Assembly: GCF_003584135.1 (NCBI RefSeq)
Contig: NZ_QXFI01000009.1
Coordinates: 69,501-133,500, forward strand
Origin: Flagellimonas pelagia
GTDB lineage: Bacteria > Bacteroidota > Bacteroidia > Flavobacteriales > Flavobacteriaceae
Direction of reading: 5' to 3'
Length of the DNA stretch: 64,000 bases
Shown here: positions 54,853-63,318 of the stretch, piece by piece
Layout: each line of letters opens with the position of its first letter
Numbering within the stretch: position 1 is the first letter of the stretch
Notes under the pieces: generated by a model
Told to the model about the DNA's origin: nothing
Databases searched by the model: none
Seen by the model: the letters and a program-made list of their open reading frames with translations, nothing else
Translations under genes and position numbers: made by a program

Positions 54853-56136
54853 ATGTCGGATACAGCTATACTCGAATATGAGGGAAAACGGTATGAATTC
54901 CCTGTAATTAAAGGTACGGAAGATGAATTGGCCATAGATATCAAAAACCTGAGAGCCACAACAGGAATGGTGACGATCGACCCGGGTTATAAGAACACCG
55001 GATCATGTGAAAGTGCCATTACCTTTTTGGATGGTGAAAAGGGAATTTTGAGGTATCGAGGGTATTCTATTGAAGAGTTAGCTGAGAAAGCAGATTTTTT
55101 GGAAGTTGCATATCTTTTGATTTTTGGCGAGTTGCCAAATAAGGAGCAGCTGACCAAATTTCACCGCGATATTAAGGAAGAGTCCCAAGTGGACGAGGAG
55201 ATGAAAAAGATTTTGGATGGTTTTCCAAAAGCGGCCCACCCAATGGGGGTGCTTTCTTCCCTTACCAGTGCCTTGGTGGCATTCAACCCTAGTTCTGTGG
55301 ATGTTTCTTCCGAGAAGGCGATGTACAATTCCATTGTACGTATTTTGGCCAAATTTCCTGTTTTGGTAGCATGGACTATGCGCAAGAAAAAGGGACTTCC
55401 ATTGGATTATGGAGACGATACTTTGGGCTACGTGGAGAACATCCATAAAATGATGTTCAAAAGACCCAACCAAGAATATAAAAAGGATCCCATTGCCATT
55501 GATGCCCTGGACAAATTATTGATCCTTCATGCCGATCATGAACAAAACTGTTCTACTTCCACGGTACGAATCGTGGGATCGTCACACGCTGGTCTGTTTG
55601 CCTCATTGTCCGCAGGTATTTCCGCTTTGTGGGGACCTTTGCACGGGGGTGCCAACCAAGCGGTATTGGAAATGTTGGAAGCTATTGAAGCAGATGGTGG
55701 CGACACCAAGAAGTATATGGCGAAGGCCAAGGATAAGGATGACCCTTTCCGATTGATGGGCTTTGGGCACCGAGTGTATAAAAACTTCGACCCACGGGCC
55801 AAGATCATTAAAAAAGCTGCGGATGATGTCCTTGGGAACTTGGGCATCGAAGATCCCATTTTGGACATTGCCAAGGGATTGGAAAAAGAAGCTCTTGAGG
55901 ATTCTTACTTCGTGGATAGAAAATTATACCCCAATGTGGACTTCTATTCCGGAATCATCTACCGGGCTTTGGGCATTCCTACCGAAATGTTCACGGTAAT
56001 GTTTGCCCTTGGACGACTACCCGGATGGATTGCACAGTGGAGAGAAATGCGTTTGAGAAAAGAACCTATTGGAAGACCGCGTCAAATTTATATCGGGGAA
56101 AACCTAAGACCCTTTGTGCCTTTGGAAAAAAGGTAA
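54853..56136 (+). CDS. gltA: citrate synthase (type II-like)
   Basis: 427 residues. N-terminal ALEYEG-like beta domain (AILEYEGKRYEFPVIKG), then YRGYSIEELAEKADFLEVAYLLIFGELP, the catalytic His in GPLHGGANQAVLEMLE and GFGHRVYKNFDPRA and an Asp in the C-terminal part (FYSGIIYRALGIP). The N-terminal domain and length match Gram-negative, NADH-regulated hexameric enzymes; regulation here is inference. Feeds acetyl-CoA into the TCA cycle. A weak promoter may lie at 54788-54818 (TTG, 20 nt, TAATTTCC). Confidence 0.96.
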   Translation: MSDTAILEYEGKRYEFPVIKGTEDELAIDIKNLRATTGMVTIDPGYKNTGSCESAITFLDGEKGILRYRGYSIEELAEKADFLEVAYLLIFGELPNKEQLTKFHRDIKEESQVDEEMKKILDGFPKAAHPMGVLSSLTSALVAFNPSSVDVSSEKAMYNSIVRILAKFPVLVAWTMRKKKGLPLDYGDDTLGYVENIHKMMFKRPNQEYKKDPIAIDALDKLLILHADHEQNCSTSTVRIVGSSHAGLFASLSAGISALWGPLHGGANQAVLEMLEAIEADGGDTKKYMAKAKDKDDPFRLMGFGHRVYKNFDPRAKIIKKAADDVLGNLGIEDPILDIAKGLEKEALEDSYFVDRKLYPNVDFYSGIIYRALGIPTEMFTVMFALGRLPGWIAQWREMRLRKEPIGRPRQIYIGENLRPFVPLEKR

Positions 56137-56161
56137 GATTTGGGAGAACTCAATAATAAAG

Positions 56162-56189
56162 AAAAGGGCGGTATATCCGCCCTTTTTTT
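56162..56189. terminator. bidirectional terminator after gltA
   Basis: AAAAGGGCGG, a 5-nt AT loop and CCGCCCTTTT form a perfect 10-bp stem followed by T7 on the plus strand. The convergent gene ends 2 nt further, so it probably serves both. Confidence 0.92.
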
Positions 56190-56190
56190 G

Positions 56191-56649
56191 TCATAGTTGG
56201 CTGGCCGAACCAAGGTTCAGGAACCGGTCACTATCATAGCACATTCGCATAATTTCACAATGGTAATATTTTCTAATATCCGAAATATCCTTGCTTTCAA
56301 AGATATCTTTGGATCTTTGGAATTCCTCATGGATAAAGTTATGGGCATCAATGGAGTTCAGGTTCCTAATAGTAGAATCTAGGGTTTGACCATACCTATT
56401 TAGTGAGGCATCAACCTTTAAGGTATTCCAATCCCGATTACTGTCGGGAAGGTCCACTGGGAAATGAAAGCTTTGGGGGAAACTTTCTTGGGAAATACAG
56501 TCCTTATACTTGGCGGAATAGTTGGTCGAAATATTTTGTTTAATTTTCTCCGTGTCACCTATCCCTTTAATTTCATCCAAAGCATTCATGCCCCCTATAA
56601 CTGCAAAGATACCTGCTAGCAGCATGAATGAAAATAATATTTTTTTCAT
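56191..56649 (-). CDS. small secreted/anchored protein, unknown function
   Basis: 152 residues from MKKILFSFMLLAGIFAVIGG (ATG at 56649; the longer frame to 56709 adds a second hydrophobic stretch and is unlikely). One N-terminal helix, either signal or anchor, then a charged helical domain with three Cys (KDCISQE, YYHCEIMRMCYD). I do not recognise the family. Single gene between gltA and the hydrolase pair. Confidence 0.65.
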   Translation of the reverse strand: MKKILFSFMLLAGIFAVIGGMNALDEIKGIGDTEKIKQNISTNYSAKYKDCISQESFPQSFHFPVDLPDSNRDWNTLKVDASLNRYGQTLDSTIRNLNSIDAHNFIHEEFQRSKDIFESKDISDIRKYYHCEIMRMCYDSDRFLNLGSASQL

Positions 56650-56908
56650 AAGTAGGAAAAATCTTATTGCAAATGTAATATATAAAAATATAACATCAAT
56701 GCTTGGCATTTAATATTCGACATAAAATGATGAATTTTAACTATCAGGTATACAAGCTATTAGGATTTTATGGGTTTTCCATTTTTTGACTGGGGAAAAC
56801 CCATAGTTAAACTGATATTTTTCCTTTTCTGTAAGAGGGAAATAAGTGACAAAGCACTAGATTTGTCCTATTGTTATAAAAGTGTTTCTTGAGAAAAATA
56901 AAGGAACA

Positions 56909-57850
56909 ATGCCAATGGCCCAGCAAACCACGGATATGATGCAATTGAATATTAAGGATGAGACCGGTCCTTTAAGGGCAGTGATATTGGGAACCGCAAA
57001 GAGTAATGGGCCGGTACCAAGTCCTGAAGAAGCCTATGATCCCAAGTCGTTGGAACATATTTTGGCGGGTTCCTATCCCAAGGAAGAGGATATGATCAAA
57101 GAAATGGATGCCTTTGCCCAAGTGTTCCACAAATATGGGGTACAGGTGTTCCGACCCGAAGTTTTGGAGGATTGCAACCAAATCTTTGCACGCGACATTG
57201 CCTTTGTGATCGAGGATAAATTATTTCATGCCAATATCCTACCCGATCGGGAAAGGGAATTTGAGGCCATTCATGAGGTTTTGGACAGGATCGACCCCAA
57301 CAAGATTATTAGACCTCCGGAGGAAGTACATATTGAAGGAGGAGACGTGATGCCCAGCAACGACCATATCTTCATAGGGACTTATACCGCTCCGGACTAC
57401 AAGAACTACATTACAGCTAGGACCAACAGGGAGGCTGTGGAGTTTATCCGCGATATGTTTCCCCATAAAACGGTAAAATCCTTCGAGCTAAGAAAATCGA
57501 ATACCAATCCCAAAGAAAACGCCCTCCACTTGGATTGTTGCTTTCAACCTGTAGGAAAGGATAAGGCCATTTTGCACAAAAATGGATTTTTGGTAAAGGA
57601 GGAGTACGAATATTTGGTGGATTATTTTGGGCCGGACAATATCTTTGAAATCGACAAGGAAGAAATGTACCAAATGTTCAGCAATGTATTTTCCATTTCG
57701 CCCGAAGTGGTGGTTTCTGAAAGGAATTTTACCCGGTTGAACCATTGGTTGCGTGATCAGGGTTTCACCGTTGAGGAAATTCCCTATGCCGAGATTGCCA
57801 AACAAGAAGGGTTGTTGCGATGCAGCACCATGCCCTTGATCAGAGAATAA
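56909..57850 (+). CDS. DDAH-like amidinotransferase-superfamily hydrolase
   Basis: 313 residues from MPMAQQTTDM (an upstream in-frame codon at 56882 is less likely; AAAGGAAC precedes the ATG). The five-bladed pentein fold is recognised by RAVILGTAKSNGP, IFARDIAFVIEDKLFHANI near 101-120, VHIEGGDVMPSNDHIFIG near 146-163, LHLDCCFQPVGKDKAILHK near 217-235 and the catalytic Cys in LLRCSTMPLIR at the C-terminus. The His of ALHLD and the Asp/Glu of the GGD region complete the catalytic set. The family acts on arginine-like guanidino compounds (dimethylarginine, agmatine, glycine amidinotransfer); substrate unclear. It is followed after 48 nt by ctlX. Confidence 0.85.
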   Translation: MPMAQQTTDMMQLNIKDETGPLRAVILGTAKSNGPVPSPEEAYDPKSLEHILAGSYPKEEDMIKEMDAFAQVFHKYGVQVFRPEVLEDCNQIFARDIAFVIEDKLFHANILPDREREFEAIHEVLDRIDPNKIIRPPEEVHIEGGDVMPSNDHIFIGTYTAPDYKNYITARTNREAVEFIRDMFPHKTVKSFELRKSNTNPKENALHLDCCFQPVGKDKAILHKNGFLVKEEYEYLVDYFGPDNIFEIDKEEMYQMFSNVFSISPEVVVSERNFTRLNHWLRDQGFTVEEIPYAEIAKQEGLLRCSTMPLIRE

Positions 57851-57898
57851 TATAAACCTACTTCCTGCTGCCACAGGTAAGCCAAACACGTACAACAG

Positions 57899-58843
57899 TT
57901 GAGAGCACAGATTACCAACACCATTCTTATGGTTCGTCCCGTGAGTTTTCGGATGAACGAACAAACGGCGGTCAACAATTATTTTCAGGAAGACCCACAT
58001 CTAAAAAATACCGTGATCAACCAACGGGCGCAGGAAGAGTTCGACCAGTTTGTAAAAGTACTTCGGGAGCATGGCGTTAACGTCATTGTGGTAGAGGATA
58101 CCTTGGAGCGCGACACCCCGGATTCCATTTTTCCAAATAATTGGATTTCCTTTCATGAAAGTGGAACAGTTTGTATCTATCCCATGTTCGCAGAAAACCG
58201 CCGTAAGGAACGCAGAGAGGACATTCTAGACTTTTTGGAAGAAAAAGGATTTGTGATCAACGAAGTCATGGACTACACGGTTGCGGAAGAGGATGATATC
58301 TTTTTGGAGGGAACAGGGAGCATTCTCATGGATAGAGTAAACCAAAAGGCGTATTGTGCCCTTTCGGAACGGGCACACGAGGAGCTGTTTATTGAGTTCT
58401 GCGAGGATTTTGATTGTTTCCCGGTCATTTTTCATGCTAACCAAACTGTGGACGGCAAGCGCCTTCCCATTTATCACACCAATGTGATGATGGCCCTGGC
58501 GGAAACCTTTGGGGTTATCTGTTTGGACTCTATTGACGATAAAAAGGAACGCAAAAATGTGGTAGACCATCTCAAAATGGATGGTAGGGAGATTATTGCC
58601 ATCACCGAGGAACAAATGAACCACTTTGCAGGGAACATGTTACAGGTAATCGGCGAGAATGACCAACGCTATATGGTGATGAGTTCCCAAGCGTATAAAA
58701 GCCTTACGGACGCACAGATCAAGACCATTGAAAAACACGGTCCCATCATCCACAGTTCTTTGGATACCATTGAGCTTTGCGGTGGCGGCAGTGCCCGATG
58801 CATGATGGCAGAAGTGTTTTTACCCAAAACCAATTTACAATAA
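57899..58843 (+). CDS. ctlX: citrulline utilisation hydrolase CtlX-like
   Basis: 314 residues from a TTG start (57899) giving LRAQITNTILMVRPVSFRMNEQTAVNNYF; the next ATG at 57929 would remove the first strand of the fold, so TTG is preferred. Pentein-superfamily motifs are FPNNWISFHESGTVCIYPMFAENRRKERR, FLEGTGSILMDR, LPIYHTNVMMAL and the catalytic Cys in ELCGGGSARCMMAEVFL. CtlX proteins hydrolyse citrulline-type ureido compounds in Francisella and are common in Flavobacteria; the product assignment is by homology only. It forms a probable operon with the DDAH-like gene, two related enzymes side by side. Confidence 0.88.
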   Translation: MRAQITNTILMVRPVSFRMNEQTAVNNYFQEDPHLKNTVINQRAQEEFDQFVKVLREHGVNVIVVEDTLERDTPDSIFPNNWISFHESGTVCIYPMFAENRRKERREDILDFLEEKGFVINEVMDYTVAEEDDIFLEGTGSILMDRVNQKAYCALSERAHEELFIEFCEDFDCFPVIFHANQTVDGKRLPIYHTNVMMALAETFGVICLDSIDDKKERKNVVDHLKMDGREIIAITEEQMNHFAGNMLQVIGENDQRYMVMSSQAYKSLTDAQIKTIEKHGPIIHSSLDTIELCGGGSARCMMAEVFLPKTNLQ

Positions 58844-59015
58844 ACAATGAACAGTTTACAATAAACAATTATCAATGGGCTAGCACTATATGGTCGTTTT
58901 TTATAACTAAAATATCTTCAGCTTTAATGAATATGACCTGCATGATTGATCATATAACCAACTTTATTGAACATTGATAATTGATTATTGAGCATTGAAT
59001 TGATTATCTTCGACC
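58844..59015. repeat. AT-rich degenerate repeat spacer
   Basis: The 172-nt gap is filled by variants of AATAAACAATGAACAGTTTAC and GAACATTGATAATTGATTATTGAGC. The same words recur at 59634-59690, 62041-62100 and 62272-62298. No gene is supported. Confidence 0.55.
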
Positions 59016-59633
59016 ATGCGCAGAAATTTTGAGATTTTGGGCTTTGCCATGTCGTGTTTTGCCGTGGTCACCCAATTGATTTTGATGCTTCATAACCGTG
59101 AAGCGAGCCTAGGCGAGACCTTGTTGCGCTTTGTGGGTTATTTTACCATCCTCACGAATACTTTGGTCGCTTTATACTTTGCCGTTCGGGTGTTTGGCCT
59201 TAAGCGGCGTATGTGGGTATTGTTCCATAGAAGGGCGACCCCCATGGCACTTACCGCGTTCATTTTGGTGGTGGGATTGGTATACCAAGTGGCACTGCGC
59301 AAGATTTGGAACCCCACCGGTTTGCAAATGATCGTGGATGAACTTTTGCATACCATCGTTCCCGTATTCATGTATGTATATTGGTTGATGTTCCAGGCTC
59401 GGAACCTGGTCATGTGGCAGGAGCTTCGTTCATGGTTGCTCTTTCCTGTGCTGTATTTGGGATGGGTACTGCTTAGGGGCTATTATTCCGGTTTTTATCC
59501 TTACCCGTTCTTAAACATGGACCAGTTGGGTACAGGCACCTTGGTTTTGAACATTTCCATGGTATTGGCCTTGATGCTCTTGGTCATGGCAGCCCTTTAT
59601 TTCCTCGGAAAACTCCTCCGGCCGAAACAATAA
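59016..59633 (+). CDS. Pr6Pr-family six-helix membrane protein
   Basis: 205 residues with six hydrophobic segments (about 8-26, 33-58, 76-96, 110-126, 140-160, 178-198). FVGYFTILTNTLVALYFAVR, DELLHTIVPVFMYVYWLMF and SGFYPYPFLNMDQLG are recognisable from the Pr6Pr group. Function unknown. It is isolated: repeats lie on both sides. Confidence 0.85.
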   Translation: MRRNFEILGFAMSCFAVVTQLILMLHNREASLGETLLRFVGYFTILTNTLVALYFAVRVFGLKRRMWVLFHRRATPMALTAFILVVGLVYQVALRKIWNPTGLQMIVDELLHTIVPVFMYVYWLMFQARNLVMWQELRSWLLFPVLYLGWVLLRGYYSGFYPYPFLNMDQLGTGTLVLNISMVLALMLLVMAALYFLGKLLRPKQ

Positions 59634-60417
59634 ACAGTTTACAATGGGCAGAACAATGTACAATGAGCAATAAACAGAAAACAATTTCAAGTTGTTGTCC
59701 CTTATTGTCATTTTGAGTGAAACGAAAAATCTCTTCTTGGGGGTTTGACACGAATTGCACCAATTTTCACGAATATTCTAATTGTCATTTTGAGCAAAGC
59801 GAAAAATCTCTTTTAGGGGGTTGACACAAATTACACCAATTTTCACGAATACCTAATCCGTCATGCTGAACTTGTTTCAGCATCTCACTATTTTGGATGG
59901 GATTCCGTGTCAGGCACGGAATGACGTTACCCTATCATTTTGAGGCACACCTTGTCATTTCGAGCGCAGTCGAAAAATCTCCTCTAGGGGTTTGACACGA
60001 ATTGCACCAATTTTCACGAATATCCTAATTGTCATTTTGAGCCATGTCCTGAGCATTGCGAAGGAACTGCGAAAAATCTATAGCCCAATAGATTTCTCAA
60101 TCGTCGCGTTGCACCTCATTTTGAAATGACACTTTCCGTCATGCTGAACTTGTCTTAGCATCCCACTCTTCTTGGATGGGATTCCGTGTCAAGCACGGAA
60201 TGACATTACCCTGTCATTTGGAGCCATGTCCTGAGCGTAGTGAAGCAGCCACACTCTGTCATTTTGAGTGAAACGAGAAATCTCTTTTTGGGGATTGACA
60301 TACCTACCTGCCGCAGGCAGGAATTACACCAATTTTCACGAATATCCAACTTGTCATCTTACCAACCCCTAACAACTAAAAACTAGGAACTTAAAACTTA
60401 AAACCTACTACTAAAAA
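59634..60417. repeat. 784-nt array of dispersed non-coding repeats
   Basis: No supported gene. Type A, about 75 nt, begins GTCATTTTGAG, continues GAAAAATCTCTT, GGGGTTTGACACGAATTGC and CACCAATTTTCACGAAT: copies at 59707-59783, 59784-59858, 59954-60030 and 60258-60350, partial ones at 59934 and 60213. Type B, 68 nt, begins CGTCATGCTGAACTTG and ends CACGGAATGACG: copies at 59859-59926 and 60137-60204. A palindromic variant spans 60031-60130 (GTCATTTTGAG... to CTCATTTTGAAATGAC). The copy at 60258 carries an inserted hairpin CCTGCCGCAGGCAGG (60307-60321). The end (60365-60415) has the AACTAAAAACTA-type tail. Such elements are widespread in flavobacterial genomes and probably mobilised as non-autonomous palindromic repeats. 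Confidence 0.85.
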
Positions 60418-61935
60418 TTACTGCTCTTCTTCCGAAACCGTAAAACCACGGATGGCTTGGTTGGGTTCCATGATGTTATAGCCCTTCCAAAACTCGGGGT
60501 CATAGTTGGGCATATAGGTGGCCCGAACGGTCTTGTCCTCCTTGTAATTGGTAAAAATGCCTTCGGCAATCTCTTCTTGGTTAAAGACCACCAATTCCCA
60601 TTTATTGGTCATGTTCATGCGAAAATCGATGTTCAACAACAGCTCGTTCTGCTTGCGGCGACCCTTTACGTGCTTGTTCTTTTCCACCACTTTTAGGGGT
60701 CGGTCCACGGCAAAGTAGCGTCCTTCAGCAAAATCCATAAACTGAAGATCATATTTACCACTGGGCAATTTGGCAAAGCGCATGGTGCCCTTGTATACAT
60801 TTTCACGGTAGGTAATGCCCAGCAATCTAAAATTGCGCAAGCGTTTGGTGTTCTCAAAGTCGAGGCGCATAATGGCAAAATCCTCAATGTTGATATACAG
60901 TCGACCTCTAAAATCGGCACTGCTGCGCTTGGGTTCAAAGTCGATGACGTACACCCCGGCATCATTGATGTCCGCGTAGCCCACCAGTTTAAATTCGTAC
61001 CGGTTCGTTTTTTCTACCAAGTCCAGTTTGGTGTTTTCTTTGTAGTAGAGTTGGCTCAACATTTCACGAAGTTCACCCCGTTGGCTGTCTGTCAGCCCGG
61101 AAATGCTATCCTTTTGCATTTGGGCCTTCACCTTTTTCATCTGTTCCACGCGCTCGTCGTCAAACGTATCGATAATGGAATCCACCTCTATCTTTTCACT
61201 AAAGATCCCCGATTTGATCTTGAGGTAAGACCCCGGTTTCACGTTCTTTTTAAAAATATCCTCCATGTGCTCGGCCAATTCCTCAAAAGAGCTCACGTCC
61301 CTTTTATCGAACAGGTCCGCTGCCTTAAAAATATCCAGCTTGTATTTGGTGTGGTGCTTGTACAGGTCGCCCAAACTTTCGGTATAGTGATGCGCGTTTT
61401 TGGGAATGGAGTTGGCAATACTGTCCATAAGTTCCTTGTTCAGTTCCTTGATAGACGATTTTTCAAACCCAAAATCCACTTTCTGCATATTGGCCAGTTC
61501 CGAGGTCCGAAGGAAAAAACGTTGCTTTATGGGGTCTTTGTTCACGTTCTGCGGAATGCGTTCCTTCATTTTCTCGATGATGTCATCCACCTCGAGTTCC
61601 TTGTCGAATACATATACCCCGCTCAATTCAATGGCTTTGGAATTCAGCAGGATGATACTGTCATGCAATTGTTCCAAGGAGTAACCCTTTTTTTCATACC
61701 CCATGGAAGTCACGTACACGGAATCGGGCAAAGTAGTGTCTGCATCCAACACAAAGCTGAATCGGCCTTCCTCATTGGTGATCACGCCTTGGTGCTCCCC
61801 ATATTGCACGGTGGCATAGGGAATACCTTTTTGTGTCTTGGCATCTACCAAACGGGAACTTACGGTCTGTGCCGAGAGGGGCAAGCCTATGAAAAGGATA
61901 AATAGTAAATGGATCAGTGTTTTATTGATTGACAT
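60418..61935 (-). CDS. CarboxypepD_reg-like / DUF5686-type envelope protein
   Basis: 505 residues from MSINKTLIHLLFILFIGLPLSAQ (ATG at 61935; the frame extends 105 nt upstream but only this start gives a proper signal peptide). The first domain (about 25-110) is a CarboxypepD_reg-like beta-sandwich: SSRLVDAKTQKGIPYATVQYGEHQGVITNEEGRFSF. The rest has helical LDVDDIIEKMKERI, then a beta-rich part with DFEPKRSSADFRGRLYINIEDFAIMRLDFE, typical of proteins annotated DUF5686/carboxypeptidase-like regulatory. Probably periplasmic or outer-membrane-associated, function unknown. It is a single gene flanked by the repeat blocks at 59634-60417 and 62041-62431. Confidence 0.8.
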   Translation of the reverse strand: MSINKTLIHLLFILFIGLPLSAQTVSSRLVDAKTQKGIPYATVQYGEHQGVITNEEGRFSFVLDADTTLPDSVYVTSMGYEKKGYSLEQLHDSIILLNSKAIELSGVYVFDKELEVDDIIEKMKERIPQNVNKDPIKQRFFLRTSELANMQKVDFGFEKSSIKELNKELMDSIANSIPKNAHHYTESLGDLYKHHTKYKLDIFKAADLFDKRDVSSFEELAEHMEDIFKKNVKPGSYLKIKSGIFSEKIEVDSIIDTFDDERVEQMKKVKAQMQKDSISGLTDSQRGELREMLSQLYYKENTKLDLVEKTNRYEFKLVGYADINDAGVYVIDFEPKRSSADFRGRLYINIEDFAIMRLDFENTKRLRNFRLLGITYRENVYKGTMRFAKLPSGKYDLQFMDFAEGRYFAVDRPLKVVEKNKHVKGRRKQNELLLNIDFRMNMTNKWELVVFNQEEIAEGIFTNYKEDKTVRATYMPNYDPEFWKGYNIMEPNQAIRGFTVSEEEQ

Positions 61936-62040
61936 AGCTTTTTTTAAAGGTTCTACCATAAAGACACCTTTTGGGGGCCAAAGGTTGCTTCGGTGATTAG
62001 ACGAGCTTTTGGGGAATTTGTGACAAAGGTCGGTAAACAT

Positions 62041-62431
62041 TGTTCAATTTTCAATGGACAGTAATCAATTAACAGTGTGGCCATTGCTCATTGCCCATTG
62101 TCATATTGAGTGAAACGAAAAATCTTTTTTATGTTTGACACGAATTACACGAATTACACGAATTTACTCGAATGATTTATCTGGATGTCATTTCGAACAT
62201 ATGTGAGAAATCTGTTTTTTAAAATTACATCTCGACTGCGCTCGATGTGACAAAAAGAGAATGACTGTTTATTGGTCATTGTACATTGCTCATTGTTACT
62301 TTAGGATTTTTTAGTCGATGCTTTGCATCTCTTTCAAAATGACACTTTTCGTCATGCTGTCCCGATGGCTATCGGGATTGTTTCAGCATTTCACTGGTTT
62401 TATGGATTCCGTGTCAAGCACCGAATGACAA
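62041..62431. repeat. 391-nt block of dispersed non-coding repeats
   Basis: No supported gene. A type A copy lies at 62100-62174 (GTCATATTGAGTGAAACG, TTTGACACGAATTACACGAATTAC with a short tandem duplication), a second partial at 62187-62251 ending in CATCTCGACTGCGCTCGATG, and a type B copy at 62351-62429 interrupted by a CCCGATGGCTATCGGG hairpin. The edges carry the AATCAATTAACAG and CATTGTACATTGCTCATTG words. Confidence 0.8.
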
Positions 62432-62857
62432 TTATAAATCATCGATAGAAGTAGGCAAATTATCCGCGCGGTGATCCAACAGTTTTCGGAAGAATTTTTG
62501 AACGGCCATACTATCCGAACGCACCTTGATGAAATGATGATCCATAAAAATGGAATAGACAGCCATATCGACTTTGTAAAGATTCAGTTTGTAGTAGGGT
62601 ATGACCAGCCCGAAGGTTTCCAACAGTGATCGGAACCGGACAATGATACCCTTGGGCCGCAGTTCAATGTTGCAGGTGTCCAGGTTGTTGTCCAAAATCA
62701 ACAGGTTATGGATCTCAGCACTGGCTTCCGTTATAAAAAGCTTGGGGCTGCCAATGCCGCCCATGGCAAAGCGTTCCCTTAAGGGAAAGGGCTTGCCCAC
62801 GGCCTCGTCTATTTTTTTGGTGATGTTTTTATCAGTGTACGAAACGTTCAATAGCAT
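62432..62857 (-). CDS. conserved small protein of unknown function
   Basis: 141 residues, no signal or membrane segment; mixed alpha/beta with FITEASAEIHNLLILDNNLDTCNIELRPKGIIVRFRSLLETFGLVIPYYKLNLYK in the centre, which looks like a PH-like beta-sandwich, but I cannot name the family. Starts MLLNVSYTDKN and lies 2 nt downstream of the VOC gene, probably co-transcribed. Confidence 0.7.
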   Translation of the reverse strand: MLLNVSYTDKNITKKIDEAVGKPFPLRERFAMGGIGSPKLFITEASAEIHNLLILDNNLDTCNIELRPKGIIVRFRSLLETFGLVIPYYKLNLYKVDMAVYSIFMDHHFIKVRSDSMAVQKFFRKLLDHRADNLPTSIDDL

Positions 62858-62859
62858 CT

Positions 62860-63213
62860 TTACAGTTTTTGTCCAAACCGCAACAGGTTTCCTTCGCCAT
62901 CAAGGGCAGAAAACTCCCGAAGGCCCCAAGGTTTGTTACCTAAAGGTCCGTTGGGATGTACAACCCCCGTTTTTTTCAGTTCGGCGTAAAGTCCATCCAC
63001 ATCGGTCACATGGATGTAGCAGCTGGTGTTTTCTGGAAAAATCTTATCGTTACATTTGGCAATATGTAGTTCAATTTGATCCCTGCCAATTACGGCATAA
63101 TGGTCATCTACCCAGCCCTGCTTGTCAAATCCAAATTTCTCTTGATAAAAAGTGACCGATTTTCGTACATCAAGGGCAAAGAGTACCGGAACGGCGCGTT
63201 GTAAATGTTCCAT
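62860..63213 (-). CDS. VOC-superfamily (glyoxalase/bleomycin-resistance-like) protein
   Basis: 117 residues: AVPVLFALDVRKSVTFYQEKFGFDKQGWVDDHYAVIGRDQIELHIAKC, YIHVTDVDGLYAELKKTGVV, WGLREFSALDGEGNLLRFGQKL. This is one full VOC unit (paired beta-alpha-beta-beta-beta), resembling bleomycin-resistance proteins, which sequester glycopeptide drugs as dimers; many relatives have other roles. First of a two-gene unit, divergent from argS. Confidence 0.85.
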   Translation of the reverse strand: MEHLQRAVPVLFALDVRKSVTFYQEKFGFDKQGWVDDHYAVIGRDQIELHIAKCNDKIFPENTSCYIHVTDVDGLYAELKKTGVVHPNGPLGNKPWGLREFSALDGEGNLLRFGQKL

Positions 63214-63290
63214 CTGCTAGTTTTTTCTAAAATTACGGTTTCTAGGATGTCAACACTAGTCCAGATTGCCAAAAAAGGGCAAAAAATATG

Positions 63291-63298
63291 TAGTTTTG
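63291..63298 (+). promoter_or_regulatory. candidate -7 box (TAGTTTTG) of argS
   Basis: TAGTTTTG is an exact TAnnTTTG, 20 nt before the argS ATG. The nearest TTG is 22 nt upstream of it (spacer a little long). Confidence 0.5.
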
Positions 63299-63318
63299 CA
63301 GGCTGAAAAGCCTTTTAG

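Noticed and set aside
59707..60350. Possible CRISPR array
   Set aside because: Repeats are about 70 nt, imperfect, unevenly spaced, and lack uniform unique spacers; no cas genes are nearby.
61051..61905. 284-codon frame antisense to the DUF5686-type gene
   Set aside because: Shadow of the real gene: no domain or signal, and the minus-strand protein is clearly conserved in type.
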